The notes: generated from the letters alone by a model not told the origin. A stretch of DNA of 64,000 bases from Dyadobacter sp. MSC1_007 (GCF_023667495.1 NZ_JAMOZL010000002.1:636330-700329), one strand, 5' to 3'. Shown: positions 1-9,636, numbered from the stretch's first letter. Numbers and translations: made by a program.

Positions 1-2601
1 GGCAGTTTCGATGCCCAGCTGCAAGGAAAAGTCCCCGGCGTGCAGATTACTTCCAACACCGGTGTGCCGGGAGAGGCGGTAACCGTGCGTGTGCGGGGCG
101 CAACTTCAATTAATGCTGATAATGACCCGCTGTATGTGATCGACGGCGTTTTCATGAACAGTAACAGCATGCAAACCATCGGCACGGGCGGTAAGGCCAC
201 TTCCCCGATTGCCGACATCAATCCCAACGACATCGAAAGCCTGGAAGTGCTCAAAGACGCGGAAGCGACTGCCTTATACGGTTCACGCGGTGCCAATGGG
301 GTTATCATCATAACCACCAAAAGAGGAAAGTTTAACCAGAAAGCCAAGGTAAGCCTGAATGCATCCTATGGCTGGGCGAAAGCCGCCAAGCTCTGGGACC
401 TGACGACTGGTCCGCAGCACGCGCAGCTTGTGAACGAATGGTGGGTCAATACGGGCAAGGACACGCCGTCTTTGAACAGAAATGAAGCCAATCGCCCGTT
501 CCGGCCCGTTTCGGAAGGGGGACGCGGGTTACCCGAAGAGCAAAAAACCTACGACAGGCTTGGCGAAATTTTCCAGACAGCTCCATTGCAGAATTATGAC
601 CTGTCTGTATCCGGTGGAACGGCCTCTACCAAATACTACATCGGCGGCGGCTATACCAATCAGGAATCGATCCTGAAACCGATCACATTCAACCGCGCGA
701 GCTTTAAGGTTAATCTGGACCAGAAAATTTCTGACAAAATCCAGATCGGTGTCAGCAACAGTTTCGCGCGTACATTCCGCAACCAGGCACGTGCCGGCGA
801 CGGGCCCGCGGGCGGACTTTTGCAGGCTGCATTGCACACGCCTACCTACTTGTCGCCCACGAATGAGAAGGGCGAACTCGTTGGCCGGGCGGGGTTTGAT
901 AATGTGACTTTACTGTTGCAGAATTATGATGTAAAATCTGTCAGCTTGCGCTACATCGGTAATTTATATGCCGAAGCGGATATTTTGCCTAATCTCAAAT
1001 TCCGCACGAGCTGGGGGCTGGATTATAATAATTATGATGAAAATGAATATTGGAACACCTTCCTGATTTCGGGTAGCCCAAATGGCCTCGCGACGGCGAA
1101 TAATGGCCAGGCCACGACTTGGATCAACGAGCAAACGCTTTCATACCGTCACAAATTCGGGGCGAAACATTCATTTGGCATTCTTGTCGGGAATACCATT
1201 CAGAGCGATGTAAATACCGGTACCACGGCTACGGGACGCGGTTTTGCCAATAATTCTTTCAAACTCATATCATCAGCCGCAACAACGACAGGGTCGAGCA
1301 GCTGGTCGAAGAAAAACCTGGCTTCGTTCTTCTCGCGTGTCGATTACAATTTCGGGGGCAAATACTTGATCGATTTCAGCATCCGTGCCGATGGCTCATC
1401 CAGCTTTGGTGCCGACCGTAAATGGGGATACTTTCCGTCGGTAGGCGGCGCGTGGCGCGTGAAGCAGGAGGATTTTCTCAAAAACGTATCCACGATCAGC
1501 GACCTGAAAATCCGGGCGAGTTATGGGGTAACCGGTAACCAAAACGGCCTTGGCAGCTTCGCCGCGCTGGGCCTTTGGGGAAGCGGCTCGTCTTACCAGG
1601 GCAATCCAGGCATTGCGCCTCAGCAACTCGCCAATCCGGACCTGCAATGGGAACGTACCAACCAGCTGAATGCGGGTGCGGACATTACCTTCTTCGGCGA
1701 CCGCCTGGGCATCGAGTTCAATGTATACCGCAAATACACCAGCAATGGCCTCCTTTCCCTGACTTTACCTGCCACTACCGGTTTTGCCAACTACCGCAGC
1801 AATACGGCCGAGATCAGCAACAAAGGGTTTGAGCTGGCAATCCGCTCGGTGAATTTCCAGAATAATACATTCTCCTGGACGACGAGTTTTAATGTTGCAA
1901 GAAATGTCAACAAGATCGAAAAGCTGGAAAATCCGCTGGAATATGGCAGCCGGAGCCTGATCCTCTTGCAGCAGGGACATCCGCTGTATTCGTTCTGGGT
2001 TTACAAACAACTTTATGTGGACCCTCAAACGGGTAACACAGTTTATGAAGATATAAACAAGGACGGAAAAATCACCGTGGCAGACCGGCAGATCAATGGC
2101 AGCATCTGGCCCAAGTTCTTCGGCGGGCTCACCAATTCCGTTACCTATAAAGGTTTTGATATCAATGCGTTCCTCGCATTCAGCTATGGTAACAAGGTTT
2201 ACAACCATAACAAATTCTTCGGGGAAGGCGGCGGTGCCCGTGATGCAGCGCGGGTGATTTTCGCGAGCAATAACGACCGCTGGCAGAAGCCTGGCGACAT
2301 TACCGATGTGCCCCGCCCGGATGGCGTAAATGTGAACAACTACCGTGATGGTGGCAGCCGCTGGCTCGAAGACGGATCATTCGTACGCCTGCGCAACCTG
2401 ACTGTGGGCTACACCATTCCCGTACGTCATATTACCACCCTGCGCATTTACGCGACGGGCGCCAACTTGTTCACTATCACCAAATACACCGGCCTCGACC
2501 CTGAATCGAGTTCATCGAGCGCAGCGAACGAGCAGGGGATCGACCTGGGCACGCCGCCACAGCCCCGCAGTTTTCAACTGGGCCTTAACCTGACTTTTTG
2601 A
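1..2601 (+). CDS. SusC/RagA-family TonB-linked outer membrane receptor (5' end outside window)
   Basis: The frame is open from base 1 and 866 residues are visible; the signal peptide, the carboxypeptidase-D-like domain and the first part of the plug lie upstream of the window. Visible plug-domain marks are LQGKVPGVQI, VRVRGATSIN, DPLYVIDGVF and the closing motif of SusC plugs, ALYGSRGANGVIII, at about residues 91-104. The rest is beta-barrel sequence ending in an aromatic residue (LNLTF), as usual for outer membrane barrels. SusC proteins form a TonB-driven import pore capped by a SusD lipoprotein, and a susD gene follows directly with overlapping stop and start signals. The substrate cannot be read from sequence; the downstream sulfite-oxidation genes suggest a sulfur-containing or sulfated organic compound, which is inference. 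Confidence 0.95.
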   Translation, partial: GSFDAQLQGKVPGVQITSNTGVPGEAVTVRVRGATSINADNDPLYVIDGVFMNSNSMQTIGTGGKATSPIADINPNDIESLEVLKDAEATALYGSRGANGVIIITTKRGKFNQKAKVSLNASYGWAKAAKLWDLTTGPQHAQLVNEWWVNTGKDTPSLNRNEANRPFRPVSEGGRGLPEEQKTYDRLGEIFQTAPLQNYDLSVSGGTASTKYYIGGGYTNQESILKPITFNRASFKVNLDQKISDKIQIGVSNSFARTFRNQARAGDGPAGGLLQAALHTPTYLSPTNEKGELVGRAGFDNVTLLLQNYDVKSVSLRYIGNLYAEADILPNLKFRTSWGLDYNNYDENEYWNTFLISGSPNGLATANNGQATTWINEQTLSYRHKFGAKHSFGILVGNTIQSDVNTGTTATGRGFANNSFKLISSAATTTGSSSWSKKNLASFFSRVDYNFGGKYLIDFSIRADGSSSFGADRKWGYFPSVGGAWRVKQEDFLKNVSTISDLKIRASYGVTGNQNGLGSFAALGLWGSGSSYQGNPGIAPQQLANPDLQWERTNQLNAGADITFFGDRLGIEFNVYRKYTSNGLLSLTLPATTGFANYRSNTAEISNKGFELAIRSVNFQNNTFSWTTSFNVARNVNKIEKLENPLEYGSRSLILLQQGHPLYSFWVYKQLYVDPQTGNTVYEDINKDGKITVADRQINGSIWPKFFGGLTNSVTYKGFDINAFLAFSYGNKVYNHNKFFGEGGGARDAARVIFASNNDRWQKPGDITDVPRPDGVNVNNYRDGGSRWLEDGSFVRLRNLTVGYTIPVRHITTLRIYATGANLFTITKYTGLDPESSSSSAANEQGIDLGTPPQPRSFQLGLNLTF

Positions 2602-3947
2602 TGATTATTAATATGAAAGCATTCAAATATATACTGCCGCTTTCCCTGATTTTGGGCCTGGGCTCCTGCAACAGTTTTCTCGATGTGCAGCCGCGATCTT
2701 CCATTTCAGATTCGCAAACGATCGTCGATAAAGCTTCCGCGGAAACGGCCATTAATGGCGTTTACGACTCATTCCGGAGCTATTACAGCGTCGATTTTCA
2801 GTCGGTTGGCTACCTGTCGGGCGACAACATCCAATGGACCGGCTCACAGTCGCAGGTCCAGGAGTTTATCAACCACCGCGTAAATGCTGAAAATTCGACG
2901 GTATCCTCGGTTTGGCGGGGCATTTACAGCACGCTCAACCGCATTAACCATGTGATCGAAAAGGTGCCGAATGTGCAGGACCCGCTTTTGACACCGGCTT
3001 TGAAAAACAAGATCATCGGCGAAGCCTATTTCCTGCGTGCTTTGGCCTATTTCGACCTGGCGCGCATTTGGGGCGGCGTTCCTATCGTGACCAAACCGAC
3101 CGCGACGCCGACCGACAACCGGGGCATCGAGCGCAGTACCCGGGAGCAGCTTTACGCCCAGGTACTCGCTGATTTGAATGCCGCCGAGCCCTTGCTGCCT
3201 GCTGTTACCGACCGTTTCAGTGCTACGCAAAAGACAGTTTGGGCGCTGAAATCGCGGTATTATTTATATCAAAAGGATTACGTGAAAGCGGAAGAATATG
3301 CCACGAAAGTGATTGCCGATGCAGCTAATTACCAGCTTGTGAAGCCTTATAATGCATTCTTCGCCAACGACGCAAGAGGCACCACAGAGTCTGTTTTCGA
3401 GATATTTTACAGTGTTAATGAAACGAACAGTCATCGGACACAGTGGCAGCCGCAGGAAAAAGGCGGTACGCGCCAATGGGCCCCTAACGATGCATTTGTG
3501 GCGCTGGTGAATGATCCCGCCATTGGTGGCAATCGCAGTACGCTCGTGGCGAAGGACAACCAGGGCCGCTGGTATGGCAATATGTACTACCGCAGCCCCG
3601 CGACCGATCCGACCTTTGTGATCCGCATTGCCGAGCTCTACCTCATACGTGCGGAAGCGCGTGCGCAAACAGGCGCACTTTCAGGAGCTCTCGCTGACCT
3701 GAATGCGATCCGCGAACGCGCGGGCATCGCGAAAAGCACTGCCGCCACCGCCGAATCGCTCCTGCTGGCCATCGAAAACGAGCGCCGCATCGAGTTTGCA
3801 TTGGAACCGCACCGCTGGTTCGACCTCGTACGGACAGGTCGAGCGGCTGCGGTATTGAATGTGACCGATCCCAATCGCCTGCTCTTGCCCGTACCGGCCG
3901 AGCAACTGCTGATCGATAAAGCTTTGAAACAAAATCCCGGCTACTAA
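2601..3947 (+). CDS. SusD/RagB-family substrate-binding lipoprotein
   Basis: This is the partner of the SusC receptor just upstream. The N-terminus has a lipoprotein signal with hydrophobic ILPLSLILGLGS followed by the lipobox cysteine, so the mature protein is a surface lipoprotein. The helical SusD fold is supported by AYFLRALAYFDLARIWGGVP, typical of the family, and by the C-terminal segment IENERRIEFALEPHRWFDLVRTG (first 20 residues are diagnostic). Length (about 449 residues) is normal. The ATG at 2601 overlaps the susC stop; an ATG at 2613, which begins MKAFKYIL, is an equally good start and gives a cleaner signal peptide. The next gene begins only 17 bp after the stop, so SusCD are probably co-transcribed with the DoxX/sulfite oxidase genes. 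Confidence 0.95.
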   Translation: MIINMKAFKYILPLSLILGLGSCNSFLDVQPRSSISDSQTIVDKASAETAINGVYDSFRSYYSVDFQSVGYLSGDNIQWTGSQSQVQEFINHRVNAENSTVSSVWRGIYSTLNRINHVIEKVPNVQDPLLTPALKNKIIGEAYFLRALAYFDLARIWGGVPIVTKPTATPTDNRGIERSTREQLYAQVLADLNAAEPLLPAVTDRFSATQKTVWALKSRYYLYQKDYVKAEEYATKVIADAANYQLVKPYNAFFANDARGTTESVFEIFYSVNETNSHRTQWQPQEKGGTRQWAPNDAFVALVNDPAIGGNRSTLVAKDNQGRWYGNMYYRSPATDPTFVIRIAELYLIRAEARAQTGALSGALADLNAIRERAGIAKSTAATAESLLLAIENERRIEFALEPHRWFDLVRTGRAAAVLNVTDPNRLLLPVPAEQLLIDKALKQNPGY

Positions 3948-3964
3948 TCCCTGAACCTGTTGCT

Positions 3965-5356
3965 ATGTCACAGAACGTAATTTACCAACATCCTGCCACC
4001 GACGATGCATTGCACGCGACCAGGCGCGACAAATGGAGTCCACAGGAAAAAGTGCTTTTCCGCATCGCATTCATCTATTTAGCGATCCAAAGCATCCCGC
4101 TTGACTGGAAATATTACCGCACGGTTTTCCGGATCGACTGGCTCAATCTTACTTATGGCGATATTTTCGACCTCGCGCGCTACCAGCCCCGTTTCTTCGG
4201 CGAGCAGGATAGCTGGGCCAACTGGCTCGTCGTGCTGGTGATCGCTATTGCCGGTGGGGTTGTCTGGGGTAACCGGGATAAAGACCGCAGAGAGTATAAC
4301 CAGCTCTATTACTGGCTCCGCGTGATTGTTCGTTACCGCCTCGCGGCTGGTTTGATCGCCTATGGTTTTATCAAATTTTTCCCCTTGCAGGCCCCACTGC
4401 CATCGATCAGCAACCTGAACACGGCTTACGGTGATTTTAGTGCCTGGAAGCTTTTTGCTTTGAGCCTCGGTGTGGTGCCGAATTATGAGTCCTTTCTGGG
4501 CTTTGTTGAATTGCTGGGCGGGCTGCTTTTGCTTCATCGCAGAACGACCACCATTGCCACGCTGATCATCATTCCGTTCACAGGCAATGTGTTTTTTTCT
4601 AATCTGGCTTACGAAGGCGGCGAGTACATTTACAGCTTTTACCTGATCGTACTCGCATTGTTCCTTTTTGCATTTGATGCGAATAGGCTCTACCGGTTGC
4701 TTACATTGGAAAAACCGACGGTACCAAATCTGGTTAAGCCCGATTTTCGCGATACAAGGATCAAATATGGCCGCATTGCATTGAAAACGGCATTTATTCT
4801 ATTTTTTGTCCTGATTTACGGTTCAAAAACCTACGCGGGCTACCACAAGGGCCCTTACCAATATCCCACGAAACCGGGACTTGCCGATGCTGCCGGAGTT
4901 TATAATGTGGAGCAATTTGTGCTTAATGGCGATACGCTGGCCTATTCCGCGTTGGATTCGGTCCGGTGGAAGGACGTGGTGTTTGAAAAATGGGCTACGC
5001 TGAGCATCCGCGCTTCGCGGCCACAGGTGATCGATTCTACCAATGTCGAGCAGATCCATTTCGATGATGCCAAACGGAATTTCGAATTCGCGGGCTCGGG
5101 TGGGCGCAACTATTACGGCTATGATTTTGATGAACCTTCCAAAACACTGAAACTGACTAATAAGGTGAATTCAGCTGACAAATTGGTGCTGCATTACAGC
5201 CGTCCGGATAGCGTGACGATTCAACTTTCAGGCCTCAGCAACGGCCGTGATTCCTTGCAGGTCGTTTTGAAAAAAATCAATAAAAAATACCTGTTTGAAG
5301 AAGTCAGGAAGACTGGGCGCTGGCCATCAGGCCCGGGAGGCGAATATAAATTGTAA
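3965..5356 (+). CDS. DoxX-like polytopic membrane protein, copy 1
   Basis: A 463-residue protein with about seven hydrophobic segments in the first 300 residues (for example LVVLVIAIAGGVVWG, LIVLALFLFAFDA and TAFILFFVLIYG) followed by a soluble tail of about 150 residues. The pattern YNQLYYWLRVIVRYRLAAGL, a conserved Gly-Phe helix and FVELLGGLLLLHRR resembles DoxX/quinol-oxidase-associated membrane proteins. It is clearly paralogous to the next gene: both share YNxLYYWxRVxVRYR, VELxxGxLLxxR and the same tail. DoxX-family proteins are linked to thiosulfate or quinone redox chemistry in some organisms, but the reaction here is unknown. Its place between SusCD and a cytochrome c/sulfite oxidase pair suggests a role in moving electrons or substrate across the inner membrane. 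Family assignment is moderately sure, function is not. Confidence 0.8.
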   Translation: MSQNVIYQHPATDDALHATRRDKWSPQEKVLFRIAFIYLAIQSIPLDWKYYRTVFRIDWLNLTYGDIFDLARYQPRFFGEQDSWANWLVVLVIAIAGGVVWGNRDKDRREYNQLYYWLRVIVRYRLAAGLIAYGFIKFFPLQAPLPSISNLNTAYGDFSAWKLFALSLGVVPNYESFLGFVELLGGLLLLHRRTTTIATLIIIPFTGNVFFSNLAYEGGEYIYSFYLIVLALFLFAFDANRLYRLLTLEKPTVPNLVKPDFRDTRIKYGRIALKTAFILFFVLIYGSKTYAGYHKGPYQYPTKPGLADAAGVYNVEQFVLNGDTLAYSALDSVRWKDVVFEKWATLSIRASRPQVIDSTNVEQIHFDDAKRNFEFAGSGGRNYYGYDFDEPSKTLKLTNKVNSADKLVLHYSRPDSVTIQLSGLSNGRDSLQVVLKKINKKYLFEEVRKTGRWPSGPGGEYKL

Positions 5357-5374
5357 TTCAAAAACATTAACGAT

Positions 5375-7048
5375 ATGTCAACAATCAGAACAACCGCGGA
5401 GGAGGACCTGGCGCTCGAAAGCACCGCGCAGGCGACCAGCGCTGACAGAGCGAGTGCGGCCCCGAATAGCTGGCCTGAATGGCAAAAGATCCTTTTCCGG
5501 GTCGCATTCGTGTTTTTCCTGGCCATGTCCATTCCCAACAGTGTCAGCTGGTACACCGACCTGGTGACCTTCGACTGGACGCGCCTGCATTATCGCGATG
5601 TGTATGACATTGCACGCTTCGGCTCGGGCCTCGATATTTTCGGTCGGTCCATTTTTGGCTCGCAGCTCGAAGGTTATGCCACCTGGATCATTACCTTGCT
5701 GGCGGCCATTGCGGTGGGCCTTATCTGGACGGCGATTGTAAAAGTCATCAAAAAAGAGCCGAAGGAGTATAACCTGCTCTATTACTGGATCCGCGTGGTG
5801 GTTCGCTACCGGGCAGGGATCGGCATTATTGGTTTTGGTTTTACTAAACTAATGCCCACGCAAATGCCTTACCCGTCATACGGACTGCTGAATACTAATT
5901 TCGGCGACTTTACACTCCAAAAGATCTACTGGCTGTCGGTGGGCATTGTGCCCTGGTACCAGGTTTTTGCTGGTGTAGTGGAGCTTACTGCGGGTGTGCT
6001 GTTGTTTTTCCGCGGCATGACTACGCTGGGTGCGATTCTGCTGCTCGGGGCGCTGGGGGACATCGTGTATGTCAACTTCGCCTATGACGGTGGCGTGCAT
6101 GTTTACAGCTCGTATTTTGTGCTTCTGGCCGCGTTTTTGCTGATTAAGGATACACCCAAGATCTGGAACCTGCTTATTCTGGAACGCTACACCATTCCTC
6201 ACAAATTCTATCCCGCATTTTCCCGGAAGTGGCAGCGGTATGCGCGCACCGGCTTGAAAGCCGGTGTTTTTGGGCTCTTTCTCGTGTATTTGTTTTATTT
6301 ACAATATGTTAATTTTAAATACGACCCTTACAAGCAGCCTTCGACAGCGGGTATCAAGGCCTTGCGCGGGAATTACAATGTGACCGAGTTTAAGATCAAT
6401 AACCACGAAATACCTTACTCGCCTGTGGACACCCTGCGCTGGCAATGGGCGACCTTCGAGAACTGGACGACATTGACTTTTAAAGTAAACAAACCTACTC
6501 CGCTCGACCTTTCCAACGGCGGCGGCGCTCCCATGCGCGACCTGGGGCGGACCTTCGAGCTGACGGGCACGGGAGGCGGGCAGCGGGTGTTCCATTACCT
6601 GGCCGATACCTTGGAGCATACTTTGTATTTGCAGGATAAATATGCCCGGGGTGGCCCGCGTGATGGCGTGGGACAGCTGCAACAGCGTGAAGCACGGCAA
6701 AAAGATCCCGGCGACCAGCCGCGCGAAGGCCGTTCGCGGCGGGGTAACGAGCAAGGGAAAAACGAGGACCGGAACTGGATCAGTAAGGCGGCTTTGGCAC
6801 GGATAGGGGATGAGAACAAGATGATCGACCCGCGCGGGCAATCAGCGCGCCGCGACCGCGAGTTTGCCGCCAAACCCCGCCGTGACAAGCGTAACCGCAT
6901 GATCCTTAGTTACACTACCACTGATGGTTCGCGGGTGATCCTGAAAGGCATTAATGAGAAAAAAGATTCGATTTACGTAGTCTTGGACCGGGTGGAAAGG
7001 CCTTATGTCCTGGCTAAAAGCACGCTCAATGCTGGGAAGTACGATTAA
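5375..7048 (+). CDS. DoxX-like polytopic membrane protein, copy 2, with charged insert
   Basis: A 557-residue tandem paralog of the preceding gene, starting 18 bp after it. The membrane part matches copy 1 (YNLLYYWIRVVVRYRAGIGI, VELTAGVLLFFRG, a run of seven hydrophobic segments). The soluble tail is longer because of a strongly charged, Arg/Gly/Asp-rich insert of roughly 85 residues (about bases 6645-6900) that copy 1 lacks; after the insert the shared ending resumes (SYTTTDGSRVILKGINEKKDS versus HYSRPDSVTIQLSGLSNGRDS). Its 3' end overlaps the start of the cytochrome c gene. The two paralogs may form a heteromeric membrane unit that passes electrons from quinone or to the cytochrome; this is inference from order only. 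Confidence 0.8.
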   Translation: MSTIRTTAEEDLALESTAQATSADRASAAPNSWPEWQKILFRVAFVFFLAMSIPNSVSWYTDLVTFDWTRLHYRDVYDIARFGSGLDIFGRSIFGSQLEGYATWIITLLAAIAVGLIWTAIVKVIKKEPKEYNLLYYWIRVVVRYRAGIGIIGFGFTKLMPTQMPYPSYGLLNTNFGDFTLQKIYWLSVGIVPWYQVFAGVVELTAGVLLFFRGMTTLGAILLLGALGDIVYVNFAYDGGVHVYSSYFVLLAAFLLIKDTPKIWNLLILERYTIPHKFYPAFSRKWQRYARTGLKAGVFGLFLVYLFYLQYVNFKYDPYKQPSTAGIKALRGNYNVTEFKINNHEIPYSPVDTLRWQWATFENWTTLTFKVNKPTPLDLSNGGGAPMRDLGRTFELTGTGGGQRVFHYLADTLEHTLYLQDKYARGGPRDGVGQLQQREARQKDPGDQPREGRSRRGNEQGKNEDRNWISKAALARIGDENKMIDPRGQSARRDREFAAKPRRDKRNRMILSYTTTDGSRVILKGINEKKDSIYVVLDRVERPYVLAKSTLNAGKYD

Positions 7049-7631
7049 GTTTTTAGGCACTGCGCTGATGCTCGTGACGGCTTTGCACACAGCTACCAGC
7101 CTCAAAGTCAGCCGGCAGCACCCTGGTGTGTTGCTGGCTGATACCCTTTCACAGCCAGTGCATTACGGATTTGGCCGACCGGCTACCGCCGCCGAAATCG
7201 CCGCGCTGGATATCGACGTGCGGCCGGATGGCACTGGTCTGCCCAAAGGCGAAGGCAATGCAATGGAAGGCAAAGCTATTTATATTCAAAAGTGCGCAGC
7301 CTGCCACGGCGCTACTGGCACCGACGGGCCGAACGACCGGCTCGTCGTGGGTGATACTACCAAAGGCGGTGGCCGGAAGATCAAAGCCATCGGCAATTAC
7401 TGGCCCTATGCCACCACCGTTTTCGACTATATCCGCCGGGCCATGCCGTTTAACCAGCCTGGTTCACTTACAGATGACGAAGTGTATAGCCTGACGGCTT
7501 ATTTGCTGAATGCGAATGGTTTACTACCTGTCGATACGAAATTGAATGCGAAAAACCTTCCGAAAATCAAAATGCCCGCCCGCGATAAGTTTATTCCCGA
7601 TGACCGCAAAGACGGCCCCGAAATCAGATAA
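7029..7631 (+). CDS. Exported monohaem c-type cytochrome, probable sulfite dehydrogenase electron acceptor
   Basis: A small cytochrome c with one haem-attachment motif, CAACH (residues 89-93 from this start), in the usual context AIYIQKCAACHGATG, and a candidate axial Met in RRAMPFNQPGSLTDDEVYSL. The N-terminus has a hydrophobic export signal (FLGTALMLVTALHTA). The chosen ATG overlaps the preceding gene by 20 bp; an in-frame ATG at 7005 adds eight residues and cannot be excluded. It ends 2 bp before the molybdopterin sulfite oxidase gene. In SorAB and SoxCD systems the molybdenum subunit hands electrons to such a cytochrome, so this is most likely the partner of the next gene. Confidence 0.9.
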   Translation: MLGSTIKFLGTALMLVTALHTATSLKVSRQHPGVLLADTLSQPVHYGFGRPATAAEIAALDIDVRPDGTGLPKGEGNAMEGKAIYIQKCAACHGATGTDGPNDRLVVGDTTKGGGRKIKAIGNYWPYATTVFDYIRRAMPFNQPGSLTDDEVYSLTAYLLNANGLLPVDTKLNAKNLPKIKMPARDKFIPDDRKDGPEIR

Positions 7632-7633
7632 CA

Positions 7634-8881
7634 ATGCAGCTTCCCGACGATAAAAAGGACATAATTACCACATCCAAAATCAGCCGCAGAAGCCTGCTTG
7701 CCGGAGCGGCAGCGGCTTCGATAGTACTCGTGCAAACGGCCAGCGGGAAGGCTTTCCAGGCCGCTCTGACCGCTTCGGAACTGGCTGCCGACGATCCTAC
7801 CAAAGTCCCCGGCGTTCCGCCTGGAACGCTTGGTACGCGTTCGCCATTTGAAAAGCCCGTCAAAACGCCATCCGACACTTCCTCCCGAACGCCTTTGCAG
7901 GATTTGCACGGCATGATCACGCCCTCGGACCTGCATTATGAACGTCATCACGGCGGTGTACCCTCGATTGATCCGGCAAAATACGAGCTGGTCATTCACG
8001 GCATGGTTGATAAACCGATGATTTTCACACTTGCCGATCTCAAACGCTTTCCGTCCGTTTCACGCATTGCATTCCTGGAATGCTCGGGCAATTACAGGGG
8101 AAGTAATGATGGTAAAATAAAGCCGCAGGAAATCTGCGGGCTCACAAGTCAGAGTGAATGGACGGGTGTGGCATTGTCGACATTGTTTCGCGAAGTAGGC
8201 GTAAATCCGAAAGCAAGCTGGTTTTTGGCCGAGGGAATGGATGCCGCTGTGATGACGCGCAGTGTGCCGGTCCATAAGGGCTGGGATGATGCCATTATCG
8301 CGTATGCCCAAAATGGTGAGGCGATCCGGCCGGAGCAAGGTTACCCGGCAAGGCTATTCCTGCCCGGCTGGGAGGGCAATGCCAACGTGAAATGGCTGAG
8401 ACGTATCGAGCTTGCCGACGAGCCGTTTATGACCCGAGAAGAAACCTCCAAATATACCGAGGCAGTAGGAGGGGGGAAGATCCGGCAGTTCAGCTTCACC
8501 ATGGACGCCCGCTCAATCATTACTTATCCTTCCTATCCTGCCAAAGTAGAAAAAGGGTGGATCGAGATCCGCGGCATTGCGTGGAGTGGTCGGGGAAAGG
8601 TAACCCGTGTAGAAGTGAGCACCGACGCGGGCAAAACCTGGCAACAAGCAGCTTTGCAGCAGCCAGTACTCGACAAAGCGATTATCACATTCCGTTACCT
8701 TTGGAATTGGGAGGGTAACCCCACCGAAATCATGAGCCGCGCAGTGGATGAAACAGGTTATGTTCAGCCGTTTTTGAAACAACTTCTGGCGGCGCGCGGC
8801 GGCAATATGGGTTACCATTTTAACCCGGTCACGGCCTGGTATTTGCAGAAGGATGGGCTGGTTTCGTTTAAGGCAACATAA
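7634..8881 (+). CDS. Periplasmic molybdopterin sulfite oxidase/dehydrogenase (SoxC/SorA type)
   Basis: A 415-residue molybdopterin oxidoreductase of the sulfite oxidase family. A twin-arginine signal (SRRSLLAGAAAASIV, residues 17-31) marks folded export by Tat. The Mo-co domain carries HYERHHGGVP (101-110) and the cysteine that ligates molybdenum, Cys150 in AFLECSGNYRG. The C-terminal dimerisation domain is seen in IEIRGIAWSGRGKVTRVEVS and MSRAVDETGYVQP. The enzyme should oxidise sulfite to sulfate and reduce the cytochrome c encoded 2 bp upstream. Sox thiosulfate-pathway genes (soxXYZAB) are not in the window, so stand-alone sulfite oxidation is likelier than a full Sox system. Confidence 0.92.
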   Translation: MQLPDDKKDIITTSKISRRSLLAGAAAASIVLVQTASGKAFQAALTASELAADDPTKVPGVPPGTLGTRSPFEKPVKTPSDTSSRTPLQDLHGMITPSDLHYERHHGGVPSIDPAKYELVIHGMVDKPMIFTLADLKRFPSVSRIAFLECSGNYRGSNDGKIKPQEICGLTSQSEWTGVALSTLFREVGVNPKASWFLAEGMDAAVMTRSVPVHKGWDDAIIAYAQNGEAIRPEQGYPARLFLPGWEGNANVKWLRRIELADEPFMTREETSKYTEAVGGGKIRQFSFTMDARSIITYPSYPAKVEKGWIEIRGIAWSGRGKVTRVEVSTDAGKTWQQAALQQPVLDKAIITFRYLWNWEGNPTEIMSRAVDETGYVQPFLKQLLAARGGNMGYHFNPVTAWYLQKDGLVSFKAT

Positions 8882-8997
8882 ATTTGGGATTTCAATAAAC
8901 TTTTCTCCCGGTAAGTATATTTCGTTAAATTAATGGTTCTGAAACAAAGTTTACAGATTGTTTCTCTGGTAAAACTGAAACTTCAAAACAAACAGCG

Positions 8998-9636
8998 ATG
9001 AAATCATTAGTCCGCATCTCATTGGTCCTGGCTGGATTCCTTTTCTTTTCTTCGGATGTGTTCAGCCAGAGTAAGTTTGCACTTTCAGCCACAGTTGCCC
9101 CATTTTATGCGCATACAAAAGGCTCAGTAGAAGTTACAGTGCCTGACCCAAATAATAGCGGAGATTTTATTTCACAGATGTGGAAGTCGAAATCGTCGTC
9201 AAATGGATTTTGGCTTGGTTTCAACGGAAGATATTCGTTTTCACAAAAATGGTCGGCGTCAACAGGTTTGTGGTATGCGTATTCCAGAATTAAGACATCT
9301 ACTTTCAGTAGCCGCAGCTATAATTTCTCAATCCCTGTAATCGCTAATTTTCAGACATCAGAAAAGAAATTATCGCCCTATTTTTCGGCTGGTGCATTAT
9401 GGAATTTTGGTACAACCAGTCACGTAAGATTCCCTGATTTGGGAACGGTTACTTTTAAATCCGACCGCAACAGGTCCAGGATATCGCCAATGGTAGGGGC
9501 AGGAGTAATTTATCATTTCGCCCAACGTTTGTCATTCATCGCCCAGCCAATTTTCAGCTATGCGATCCCGCCTTCCGGTGTCGACATTCATACATACCAA
9601 TTGAGTCTTAATACGCAACTGCTATTCAAGTTGTAG
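8998..9636 (+). CDS. Outer membrane beta-barrel protein, unknown role
   Basis: A 212-residue secreted protein with signal peptide ISLVLAGFLFFSSDVFSQ and alternating aromatic strands typical of small 8-stranded OmpA/OmpW-like barrels (FWLGFNGRYSFSQKWSASTG, PYFSAGALWNFG, MVGAGVIYHFAQRLSFIAQP), ending in a hydrophobic residue pattern LNTQLLFKL. No catalytic motif was found. It lies 53 bp upstream of a Crp/Fnr regulator on the same strand and may be co-transcribed with it. Confidence 0.75.
   Translation: MKSLVRISLVLAGFLFFSSDVFSQSKFALSATVAPFYAHTKGSVEVTVPDPNNSGDFISQMWKSKSSSNGFWLGFNGRYSFSQKWSASTGLWYAYSRIKTSTFSSRSYNFSIPVIANFQTSEKKLSPYFSAGALWNFGTTSHVRFPDLGTVTFKSDRNRSRISPMVGAGVIYHFAQRLSFIAQPIFSYAIPPSGVDIHTYQLSLNTQLLFKL

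Noticed and set aside
7126..7494. 122-codon frame inside the cytochrome c gene
   Set aside because: It overlaps a gene with a clear haem motif in another frame and has no recognisable sequence.
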